Below are positions 1-6,500 of a stretch of 11,268 nt of DNA, piece by piece. The stretch comes from Syntrophus sp. (in: bacteria) (GTDB lineage: Bacteria; Desulfobacterota; Syntrophia; Syntrophales; UBA5619). The notes beneath the pieces were generated by a model. It saw only the letters and a program-made list of their open reading frames with translations. It had not been told where the DNA came from and ran no database searches. The DNA lies in assembly GCA_013824905.1 (NCBI GenBank), contig PNOO01000062.1:1-11268 (forward strand). The letters run 5' to 3'. Positions within the stretch are counted from its first letter, which is position 1; each line of letters starts with the position of its first letter. The translations under genes and the position numbers were made by a program.

Positions 1-1
1 T

Positions 2-994
2 CTTCCCGTGCCGGAAAAGTACGGCGGGGCGGGGGCGGATTTCGTCACGTGCTGCCTCGCCGGAGAGGCAGCAGGCCATGCCGGCGTTGACGGCGGCCAC
101 ATCCTCGCCTGGGGCGCCCACACCTATCTGTGCGCGGCCAACATCATGCAGCACGGCACCGAGGCCCAGAAGGAGAAGTACCTCCCGAAGCTCGCCACCG
201 GCGAATGGATCGGCTGCATGGGGCTCACCGAACCGGGCTGCGGCTCCGACGCAGCGGCGCTGACCACAACGGCGGTCCGCAAGGGGGACAAATACATCCT
301 GAACGGCTCGAAGACCTTCATCACCAACGCCCCCCTCTCCGAGGTCTTCATCATCTTCGCGACCCTCGACAAGGCGAAGAAGCACAAGGGGATCACGACC
401 TTCATCGTGGAGCGCGGTTTTCCGGGGATCTCCACCGGAAAGCCGATGCACAAGATGGGCTGCCGGGCATCCGCAACCTCGGAGGTGTTCCTCGAAGAGT
501 GCGAGATTCCCGCCGAGAACTGCCTGGGGGGCGAGGGGAACGGCTGGCTGATCGCCCTGGGAGGCGTGGAGTGGGACCGGAGCACCCTGATCGCCCCGTT
601 CCTCGGCGGCCACACCTTCATGCTGGAGAGCTGCGCCCGCTATGCGAACCAGCGGCGGGCCTTTAACCGGCCCATCCGGGAGTTCCAGTCCATCCAGAAC
701 CGGATCGCCGACATGAAGGTCTACATCGAGGCCGCCCGGCTCGCCATATATCGGATTGCCGCCTCCAAGGACAGCGGCGTGGCGCTCAATCCGCTTACCG
801 CCGCCGTGAACAAGATGTATGTCGGCGACCGGGGCTTCGAAACGGCGTCGGAGGGGGTGGATCTCTTCGGCGGGTACGGCTACATCCACGAGTATCCGGT
901 GGAGAGGATCATGCGGGACGCGAAGCTGGGCCAGTTGGGCGGGGGCACATCCGACATCATGCGGATGATCGTCGCCCGGTTCATGATGATGTAA
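2..994 (+). CDS. Acyl-CoA dehydrogenase, 5'-truncated by the window edge
   Basis: FAD-dependent acyl-CoA dehydrogenase (alpha,beta-desaturation of an acyl-CoA, electrons normally to ETF). The frame is open to the left edge; Leu-Pro precede the GTG at 8, and the first residues (PVPEKYGGAGAD) are the usual mid-N-terminal-domain motif, so the true start lies outside. Counting GTG 8 as residue 1: the FAD-contact motif LTEPGCGSD is at 73-81, the middle beta domain spans about 70-170, and the C-terminal helical domain carries RAFNRPI (217-223) and FGGYGYIHEYPVERIMRDAK (287-306). The usual short-/medium-chain Glu before GT is Gly312, as in the isovaleryl-/long-chain types; at the alternative base position I read Asp190 (WDR) where those enzymes have Glu-Arg. 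The general class is secure; the substrate is not known. The next gene is a second, different acyl-CoA dehydrogenase on the same strand, 143 bp on. Confidence 0.93.
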   Translation, partial: LPVPEKYGGAGADFVTCCLAGEAAGHAGVDGGHILAWGAHTYLCAANIMQHGTEAQKEKYLPKLATGEWIGCMGLTEPGCGSDAAALTTTAVRKGDKYILNGSKTFITNAPLSEVFIIFATLDKAKKHKGITTFIVERGFPGISTGKPMHKMGCRASATSEVFLEECEIPAENCLGGEGNGWLIALGGVEWDRSTLIAPFLGGHTFMLESCARYANQRRAFNRPIREFQSIQNRIADMKVYIEAARLAIYRIAASKDSGVALNPLTAAVNKMYVGDRGFETASEGVDLFGGYGYIHEYPVERIMRDAKLGQLGGGTSDIMRMIVARFMMM

Positions 995-1000
995 AAAGGG

Positions 1001-1121
1001 CGGCTTCGTAAAAAGGCCACAGGCAAGGCGCGCGAAACCTGAGGAATGAGGCGTACTTTGGCGTACGCCGCAATGACGAAGGATGAAGCGCAACGCAGCA
1101 TCCGGACTTTTTACGAAGTCG
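1001..1121. repeat. MITE/REP-like element with terminal inverted repeats
   Basis: The 12-bp arms CTTCGTAAAAAG (1004-1015) and its exact complement (1107-1118) extend to about 18 bp at 16/18 matches (1001-1018 with 1104-1121). Inside is a second perfect hairpin, GGCGTAC (1050-1056) / GTACGCC (1063-1069), followed by CCGCAATGACGAA (1068-1080). There is no credible gene inside. The right arm ends 2 nt before the Shine-Dalgarno of the next gene, so the element fills almost the whole gap between the two dehydrogenases. The structure fits a short non-autonomous dispersed repeat; I cannot count copies elsewhere. Confidence 0.75.
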
Positions 1122-1137
1122 TCAAGGAGAAAGCGCG

Positions 1138-2295
1138 ATGGATTACGAACTGTCGGATGAGCACAGGGGCTTGCAGGCCCAGATGGGAAAGTTCTGCCGG
1201 GAGGAGATCGCACCAGGCGCCGCCCTCTTTGACGAGGCCCCCCCGGAAGAGGTCGCCGCCCGGATGAGGACCAACCTCAAAAAGCTTGCCGGTACGGGCT
1301 TTCTGAATCTCCTGATGGGAGAAGACCCGCTCGGTTCGTGCGTCGCCGGCGAAGAACTGGCCCGGGTCTGCCCTTCGACCTACCTCGCGGCCGTCTCATC
1401 GGCGATAGCTTTCGGAAGGACCGTCAAACGGTTCGGCTCGGATGCCCAGCGAGAGCGGTATCTCCCGCCCCTGGCCGCGGGCGAGGGGATCGGCGCGTTT
1501 GCCTGTACAGAAAGGGAGGCGGGATCGGACCTGGGAGGGATGGCCACAACTGCTGAAAAGCGTGATGGCCGATGGGTCCTGAACGGAGAGAAGGACCTCG
1601 TAACCAACGCCCCCATCGCCGATGCATTTCTCGTCCTCGCCTGGACCGACCGGAACGAAGGGCTGGAGGGGGGAACGACCCTCTTTCTCGTCGACCGGTC
1701 CACCGAGGGTCTCACGATCGGAAAACCGGCGGAAACGATGGGCCTCCGCGGCGCGCCGATCGCCGGGATCCGCCTGGAGAACTGCCGGGTGACGGACGAG
1801 GCCCTCCTCGACGGGGCCGTCGGCGCCGGCTGGGGCCGGATGCAGGCCCTCCTGGAAGAGATCAAACTCGCCGTCTCCGTCCTGTGCGTGGGCGTCGGCA
1901 TGGCCTGCATGGAGGAATCGACCCGCCACGCGAAGGCGAAAAAGGCGTTCGGAAAACCGATCGGTCTGTTCGAAGGGGTCGGGGCGAAGCTCGCCACCAT
2001 GTTTACGCTCAACGACATCGGCCGGATGATGACCTGCCGGGCCGCCTGGGCGATGGAGCGGAACGATCCGGAAGGCCCCGTTCTGACCTCCTGCGCGAAG
2101 CTCTTTACGAGCGAGGCGGCAGGAAGGATCGCCGATCTGGCGATGCAGGTCCATGGCGGGCACGGTTATCTGAAAGGCGCCGTCGTGGAGCGTCTCTATC
2201 GCGACGCCCGGTTCGCGGAACTCGCCTACGGCACCTCGGAGATGCAGCGCGCCTTCATCGCCAAGGACAGTCTGGACCGGTTTAGTGCCGCCTGA
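1138..2295 (+). CDS. Acyl-CoA dehydrogenase family protein with no canonical catalytic acid
   Basis: Complete 385-residue protein, the normal length for the family. ATG 1138 follows AAGGAG (1124-1129) by 8 nt. The N-terminal helical domain starts at residue 1 (DYELSDEHR), the FAD-contact motif ACTEREAGSD is at 122-131, the beta domain runs to about 225, and the C-terminal domain has KKAFGKPI (268-275) and QVHGGHGYLKGAVVERLYRD (337-356). In the AYGTSEM motif (363-369), Tyr364 sits where medium-chain enzymes have the catalytic Glu. Counting back from AFGK, Ile242-Lys243 replaces the Glu-Arg of the isovaleryl type. It may use another base, act on an unusual substrate such as an alicyclic acyl-CoA, or form a heteromer with the upstream dehydrogenase. 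The fold is certain; activity and substrate are open. It probably shares a transcript with the upstream gene. Confidence 0.93.
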   Translation: MDYELSDEHRGLQAQMGKFCREEIAPGAALFDEAPPEEVAARMRTNLKKLAGTGFLNLLMGEDPLGSCVAGEELARVCPSTYLAAVSSAIAFGRTVKRFGSDAQRERYLPPLAAGEGIGAFACTEREAGSDLGGMATTAEKRDGRWVLNGEKDLVTNAPIADAFLVLAWTDRNEGLEGGTTLFLVDRSTEGLTIGKPAETMGLRGAPIAGIRLENCRVTDEALLDGAVGAGWGRMQALLEEIKLAVSVLCVGVGMACMEESTRHAKAKKAFGKPIGLFEGVGAKLATMFTLNDIGRMMTCRAAWAMERNDPEGPVLTSCAKLFTSEAAGRIADLAMQVHGGHGYLKGAVVERLYRDARFAELAYGTSEMQRAFIAKDSLDRFSAA

Positions 2296-2315
2296 AAGGG
2301 GTTGTTGACGCGGAG

Positions 2316-3626
2316 ATGTTGATACCATATATGAAGAATCAGAACCAGTCTAGAAAACAGATGGTCAGAGAGATTGCGCTCCTTCGACGTCAGTTGGAAG
2401 AACTGAGAAAAGCGGAGACGGATCGGCTCAAGGAACTGAATTGCATTTTCGCCTTTTCCGACATCATCCAGAACCCCGATCTCCCTATTTCGGAAATCGC
2501 GGAGGGGCTGGTAGAGCTCCTTCCCTTCGGCTGGCTTCACCCGGAGGCAACCTGCGCCCGTCTTAGGCTGGAAGAACAAACCTTTCAGACAGCCAACTTT
2601 ACAGAAACTCCATGGAAACAGGCCGCCGAGATCACCGACAGAGAAGAGAAGATCGGAATGATCGAGATATTTTTCACGGGTGAAACCGCTTCCGATCCAT
2701 TCGTTCCCGAGGAGCAGGCCCTGCTCGATGATCTCGCAAAAAGGATGGGGAGGGTCATCCGCCGTAAACACGCCGAGGAAACCTTGCGCGAACGGGAGGG
2801 CTATTACCGTGAGGTCTTCGAGAAATCCAATTACGGAATGGCCGTGACAAACCTGGAGGGTTATTTCCTGGACTGTAACCGGGCCTTTCTGAACCTGCTG
2901 GGATACACCTCGGCCGAAGAGCTGCAGACCCTATGCTATGACGACATCACGCCACCCGAATACCGCGAAGAGGAAAAAAGGCTCATCGTCGAGCAGACCC
3001 GTGAAATCGGTTATTCGGAAGGGTATGAGAAGGAGTTCATCCGCAAAGCCGGCGACCGCATCCCCGTCATCATCAAGGTTTGGTTGAGACGGGACTTGAA
3101 CAGACAGCCCGTGGGCATGTACATCATCGCCAGGGATATGACCAAACGAAAGATCTCCCAGGAATCCCTGCGGAAAAGAGAACTGGAAGTCGCGGAAAAA
3201 TCGGCCCATCTGGAAGAGGTGAACATCGCCCTGAGGGTCCTGCTCAAGCACCGGGAAGAGGACAAGGGCGAATTGGAGGAAAAGATCATAACCAATGTCC
3301 AGAAACTGGTCATCCCCTACCTGGAAAAGCTCAAGAAGGGCCATATGGGAACCCGTGACGCAGCCTATCTCCAGATCATCGAAACCAATCTGAACAACAT
3401 CATCTCCCCCTTTCTCTCCCGTCTGTCCGTAAAATATTCCCGTCTATCTTCAAGGGAAATCCAGGTTGCCCATCTGGTCAAAGAGGGAAAAACGACGAAA
3501 GAGATCTCTGAGCTGCTGGGCGTCTCGACCAAGACGATCGATCTTTACCGGGGCGGAATCCGCCGGAAACTCGGATTGAAGCATAAGAAAATCAACATGA
3601 AGTCCCACCTCGCCTCACTCCTGTGA
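2316..3626 (+). CDS. GAF-PAS sensor with C-terminal LuxR-type HTH, transcriptional regulator
   Basis: Predicted soluble one-component regulator of 436 residues. There is an N-terminal coiled coil (about 8-40), a GAF-like segment (about 41-150), a PAS domain (about 160-278: EVFEKSNYGMAVTNLEG, then FLDCNRAFLNLLGY, ending ARDMTKRK), a helical linker (280-375), and a LuxR/FixJ-type HTH (376-436: LSSREIQVAHLVKEGKTTKEISELLGVSTKTI). No membrane segment and no receiver or kinase domain is visible, so the signal is probably a small molecule or cofactor bound by GAF or PAS. Start choice is uncertain: ATG 2316 abuts a GGAG (2312-2315) with no spacing, while ATG 2331 gives MKNQNQSRKQ, the usual beginning of this kind of protein, and may be real. 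It follows the dehydrogenase by 20-35 bp, so it may be co-transcribed with it; it also sits just before the amidohydrolase operon, its likeliest second target. Confidence 0.88.
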   Translation: MLIPYMKNQNQSRKQMVREIALLRRQLEELRKAETDRLKELNCIFAFSDIIQNPDLPISEIAEGLVELLPFGWLHPEATCARLRLEEQTFQTANFTETPWKQAAEITDREEKIGMIEIFFTGETASDPFVPEEQALLDDLAKRMGRVIRRKHAEETLREREGYYREVFEKSNYGMAVTNLEGYFLDCNRAFLNLLGYTSAEELQTLCYDDITPPEYREEEKRLIVEQTREIGYSEGYEKEFIRKAGDRIPVIIKVWLRRDLNRQPVGMYIIARDMTKRKISQESLRKRELEVAEKSAHLEEVNIALRVLLKHREEDKGELEEKIITNVQKLVIPYLEKLKKGHMGTRDAAYLQIIETNLNNIISPFLSRLSVKYSRLSSREIQVAHLVKEGKTTKEISELLGVSTKTIDLYRGGIRRKLGLKHKKINMKSHLASLL

Positions 3627-3931
3627 CACCAGCATGATCACGGCATCTCTGCGGGGATTCAGATACCAGTATTGTTATAGTATAATTATAGGAATCTACT
3701 GGCATTGTGATTTCATGTTGCCCTCATTATCCTTTTGTCTCACCGAAATGGCAGGAAGCGGGTCATCATTGACCGGCATAACGTTTCCGATGCAGCCCCG
3801 CATTCGGAGATGTTCCCGATCCCAGCGGAAGCAAGTATCAAAAACCCGACGGCAGGCTAAGGATTATCATCCATGACCGGGCCGATGGACGGTCGCAGTT
3901 TGTATTGTCCAAAAACTAAAGGAGGCAAGAC
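3627..3931. other. 305-bp gene-free stretch: promoter and long leader of the amidohydrolase operon
   Basis: An AT-rich patch (about 3661-3720) contrasts with the GC-rich flanks and contains the promoter listed separately. Further on is a small dyad GGTCA-TCAT-TGACC (3761-3774), a possible operator. An 80-codon open frame (3634-3876) has no Shine-Dalgarno and an implausible composition (Cys/Ile-rich start, Arg/Ser-rich end), so I do not call it a gene. Other short open runs in 3740-3916 have semi-plausible codon use but no starts and no recognisable family; a decayed gene cannot be excluded. I see no terminator hairpin for the regulator. Confidence 0.6.
3658..3686 (+). promoter_or_regulatory. 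Candidate sigma70-type promoter
   Basis: TTCAGA (3658-3663, 4/6 to the -35 consensus), a 17-bp spacer, and a perfect TATAAT (3681-3686). The -10 lies within the palindrome TATAATTATA (3681-3690). It would start a transcript near 3693 and leave an untranslated leader of about 240 nt before the amidohydrolase. Read from sequence only. Confidence 0.5.
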
Positions 3932-5320
3932 ATGGAGCGTTTGCAGACCCTGATCATGAACGGGGAAGCGTACATCAAGGGAGATTTTGTCGAAGTCAAC
4001 ATCGGCGTGAGGGATGGGAAGATCGCCCTCCTGGCCGCTCCCGGTGAGGAGCTGCCGCCCGCCGACCGCGTGATCGATGCGACCGGCATGAAGGTATTGC
4101 CGGGCCTGATTGATACGCATGTCCACATGCGGGAGCCCGGCTTCACCCACAAGGAGGACTTTACCACAGCGACGATGGCCGCTGCGGCCGGCGGTGTAAC
4201 CCTGGCCGTCGATATGCCGAACGTCAAGCCCTCCACGAACTCCCTGGAGCGGATCGTGGAGCACAAAAAGCTTGCCGCTACCAGGTGCGTCGTCGATTTT
4301 AACCACTGGCCCGGTCCCCCGCAAAATCTCGCGGAAATCAAGGACATCATCGCCGAGGACGTCCTGGGGATCAAGGTCTTCATGATGAATGACACGAAAC
4401 GGAGCTACCCCCATATGCCGGAGCTGGGTATCCTCAACGACGGCCACCTCTACGACATCTTTCGCGCCTGCGAGAAATACGGTGCGATCTGCGCCGTTCA
4501 CCCCCACAATCAGGAACTGTGCGAGTGGATCGAGCAGCGCTACTTCTGGCCAGAAGGGAAGACCAGCCCCCAGGATTACTGCAACTGCCTCCGCTACGGC
4601 GATTCGATCATCTACGACACGGCGTTCGCGACGCTCCTGATCCTTGCCCGTTCGAGCGGCGTCAGGTTTCATCTGCTTCATCTCAATACCTACCTCGGCG
4701 CCAAAATGGTCAAAGTTGCCCATGAAGACGGGGTAAAGGTAACCGCGGAGATCAACGCCTCCCATTGCTTCATCACCATGGATGATGTCCTGAAGCGAGG
4801 TCCGTATGTCCTGGGTACCTGTACCCCGCCGAAGGACCAGCAGGCGCTCTGGGATACCATAAATACCCTGCCTTTTACGGCGCTGATCGGAACGGACCAT
4901 GCCCCGCACCATATCGACGAGAAGGAGATCGGATGGAAGGACATGTGGAAGGCGCACGGCGGCGCCCCCTACGTCCAGGATTATCTCTCCCTCTTCCTCA
5001 ACGCCGCGAACCAGGGCCGGGTGACGCTGAGCCGTATTGTGGAGATCACGAGCGAGATCCCGGCGAAGGTCTTCGGCTTCTACCCGCGCAAAGGGGTCAT
5101 CCGCACCGGGTCGGACGCCGATTTCGCCATCGTCGACATGAACCGGGAACGCACCATCACCAAGGACCAGGGATACAGCAAGTGCGGGTACAACCCCTTT
5201 GAGGGCTGGAAGATCAAAGGGATTCCCGTCTACACACTCGTCCGCGGGACGGTGGTCATGGAGGAAGGGAAGATCACGGCTACGCCCGGCTACGGAAAAT
5301 TCATTCCCGTCAGCCGGTAA
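3932..5320 (+). CDS. Dihydroorotase/hydantoinase-like cyclic amidohydrolase
   Basis: Metal-dependent amidohydrolase-superfamily enzyme of 462 residues that should open (or close) a cyclic amide, imide or ureide ring. ATG 3932 follows AAAGGAGG (3918-3925) by 6 nt. A short beta domain comes first, then a TIM barrel with predicted ligands His63 and His65 (DTHVHMREPG), Lys148 as the bridging carboxylated lysine (GIKVF), His190 or His192 (AVHPHN), His250 (FHLLHLN) and Asp322 (GTDHAPH). Arg67 directly after the HxH motif and Asn97 (DMPN) match the residues that bind the carboxylate of dihydroorotate in dihydroorotases; allantoinases differ there. The length and the catabolic setting (with a transporter, no other pyr genes) argue against a housekeeping pyrimidine role. 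The next gene, 29 bp on, encodes a dihydroorotate dehydrogenase-like protein, so the two probably act in sequence. Exact substrate unknown. Confidence 0.88.
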   Translation: MERLQTLIMNGEAYIKGDFVEVNIGVRDGKIALLAAPGEELPPADRVIDATGMKVLPGLIDTHVHMREPGFTHKEDFTTATMAAAAGGVTLAVDMPNVKPSTNSLERIVEHKKLAATRCVVDFNHWPGPPQNLAEIKDIIAEDVLGIKVFMMNDTKRSYPHMPELGILNDGHLYDIFRACEKYGAICAVHPHNQELCEWIEQRYFWPEGKTSPQDYCNCLRYGDSIIYDTAFATLLILARSSGVRFHLLHLNTYLGAKMVKVAHEDGVKVTAEINASHCFITMDDVLKRGPYVLGTCTPPKDQQALWDTINTLPFTALIGTDHAPHHIDEKEIGWKDMWKAHGGAPYVQDYLSLFLNAANQGRVTLSRIVEITSEIPAKVFGFYPRKGVIRTGSDADFAIVDMNRERTITKDQGYSKCGYNPFEGWKIKGIPVYTLVRGTVVMEEGKITATPGYGKFIPVSR

Positions 5321-5334
5321 CCGGAAAAGGGGCT

Positions 5335-5352
5335 AAGGAGGAAAGCACCGTG
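5335..5352 (+). promoter_or_regulatory. Shine-Dalgarno deciding a GTG start
   Basis: AAGGAGG (5335-5341) lies 8 nt before GTG 5350, and the protein beginning there starts exactly at the family's first beta strand. Confidence 0.7.
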
Positions 5353-6381
5353 GATTTGAGCGTTAAGGTCGGAAACACCCTATTGAAAAATCCTCTCGTT
5401 CTCGGTTCGGCGAGTTACACGCAGACCGCGAAAGGGCTGGAAACTTATATCAAAAAAGGTTTCGGCGCCGTGGTCACGAAAACGGTGACCATCAAGCCGC
5501 TGGAGGGATCACCCAATCCCCGGGCCTTCTGGTACGACCCGGAAGAAAAGACGATGCTCTCCGGGGCCGAAGCCCTGCGGAACCCGGGGATGGAGAGCGT
5601 CGCCAAGGCCGTGGCCGCGGTCAAGAAGATCGCCGAAGAGGAGAAGTGTCTTGTCGTCGGCAGCGTGGCCGGTAACACGGTGGAGGAGATGAGCACCGTG
5701 GCGAAGGCCCTGGTAGAGGCAGGGGCGGACATCATCGAGATCAACATGGTCTGCCCGGCGACCGGACCTCATCTCGGCCCTGACTACGCCTGTCTTGGGA
5801 AATACTGGTCGGCCAAACCGGAACGCGCGGTCGAGGCGATTTCGGGCATCCGTTCCACCGTCCGCGTCCCGATCTGGGCCAAGTGCGTGCTTGGAAACCT
5901 GACCAGCCAGGATTTCCTGAACAAGGTGGATAAGGAGGCGAGGCCCGACGCCTATGCCTATGTCGGGGGGAGGCTCCCCTGCCTCGTGATCGACGTAGAG
6001 ACGGGGAAGCCCAAATTCCCCGGCAATGTCCTCCTGCAGATCGAGAAGAAGATCCCGATCTCGCCGTCTGTAACGGGGCCGGTCAAGGCGAGCACAATGC
6101 TCCACACCGCCTACCTCGCCCGTTTGACCGAGACCCCGCTCATCCCCTCGGGCGGCCTGCGAAAGGGCGACGACATCATCGAGGCCCTGATGGTGGGCGC
6201 CTCAGCGGCGCAGATCAGTCAGGCGGTCTACCGAGACCGGGATGTCTCCCTGACCATGGTCCGGAAGATGGAAGCGTTTATGGAAAGAAGGGGCATCGCG
6301 TCGCTCCAGGAGATCTTCGGCATTTCGCTCCAGTACATCCCGGCGCCTCCGCTCCTCAGGGTGCCGATCATCACTTATTAG
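5350..6381 (+). CDS. Dihydroorotate/dihydropyrimidine dehydrogenase-like FMN protein, GTG start
   Basis: Class I dihydroorotate dehydrogenase-fold (FMN TIM-barrel) protein, 343 residues. The GTG start is supported by AAGGAGG (5335-5341), 8 nt upstream; no nearby ATG competes. Family marks: GNTLLKNPLVLGSAS at 8-22, Lys44 (TKTVT), EINMVCPA (130-137) with Asn132 and Cys135 spaced as in the NLSCPN active-site loop, and phosphate-binding IPSGGLRKGDD (265-275) and GASAAQ (283-288). It lacks the C-terminal 2x[4Fe-4S] region of PreA-type dihydropyrimidine dehydrogenases, and no PreT- or PyrK-like electron partner is in the window. By eye, the Asn that bind the pyrimidine in L. lactis-type enzymes (Asn67 and Asn193 there) align with Gly72 and about Gly206 here, so orotate may not be the substrate. 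It probably oxidises or reduces the ring handled by the preceding amidohydrolase. Confidence 0.83.
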   Translation: MDLSVKVGNTLLKNPLVLGSASYTQTAKGLETYIKKGFGAVVTKTVTIKPLEGSPNPRAFWYDPEEKTMLSGAEALRNPGMESVAKAVAAVKKIAEEEKCLVVGSVAGNTVEEMSTVAKALVEAGADIIEINMVCPATGPHLGPDYACLGKYWSAKPERAVEAISGIRSTVRVPIWAKCVLGNLTSQDFLNKVDKEARPDAYAYVGGRLPCLVIDVETGKPKFPGNVLLQIEKKIPISPSVTGPVKASTMLHTAYLARLTETPLIPSGGLRKGDDIIEALMVGASAAQISQAVYRDRDVSLTMVRKMEAFMERRGIASLQEIFGISLQYIPAPPLLRVPIITY

Positions 6382-6430
6382 AATCGGCGCCGCAGAGAGC
6401 CCCGTCCGGGATGCGATTCCACGGAAAAGA

Positions 6431-6442
6431 GGAAATATTTCC
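6431..6442. promoter_or_regulatory. Perfect 12-bp palindrome in the leader of the binding-protein gene
   Basis: GGAAATATTTCC reads identically on both strands and lies 58 bp before the transporter binding-protein start, in the 119-bp gap after the flavoprotein. It is a plausible operator, but no regulator can be assigned to it. Confidence 0.3.
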
Positions 6443-6485
6443 CAATAAAGTTAAGCGAATCCGGGAACTAAACACTTTTTTTATC

Positions 6486-6495
6486 GGAGGAGGAG
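6486..6495 (+). promoter_or_regulatory. Strong Shine-Dalgarno fixing the tctC start
   Basis: GGAGGAGGAG, 5 nt before ATG 6501, preceded by a run of seven T. It argues against the longer frame starting at 6411, whose extra residues are non-hydrophobic and would bury the signal peptide. Confidence 0.75.
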
Positions 6496-6500
6496 AAAAA

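Noticed and set aside
1396..2328. 310-residue minus-strand open frame
   Set aside because: It is antisense to the second acyl-CoA dehydrogenase, with no recognisable domain.
3701..3723. Sigma54-type promoter (TGGC ... TTGC)
   Set aside because: The GG and GC elements are about 17 bp apart instead of the required 10 bp.
3634..3876. 80-codon open frame in the regulator-amidohydrolase gap
   Set aside because: It has no Shine-Dalgarno, an odd composition, and overlaps the promoter region.
3857..4957. 366-residue minus-strand open frame
   Set aside because: It lies antisense to the amidohydrolase, whose metal-binding motifs are unmistakable; the antisense frame shows no domain and is a GC-bias shadow.
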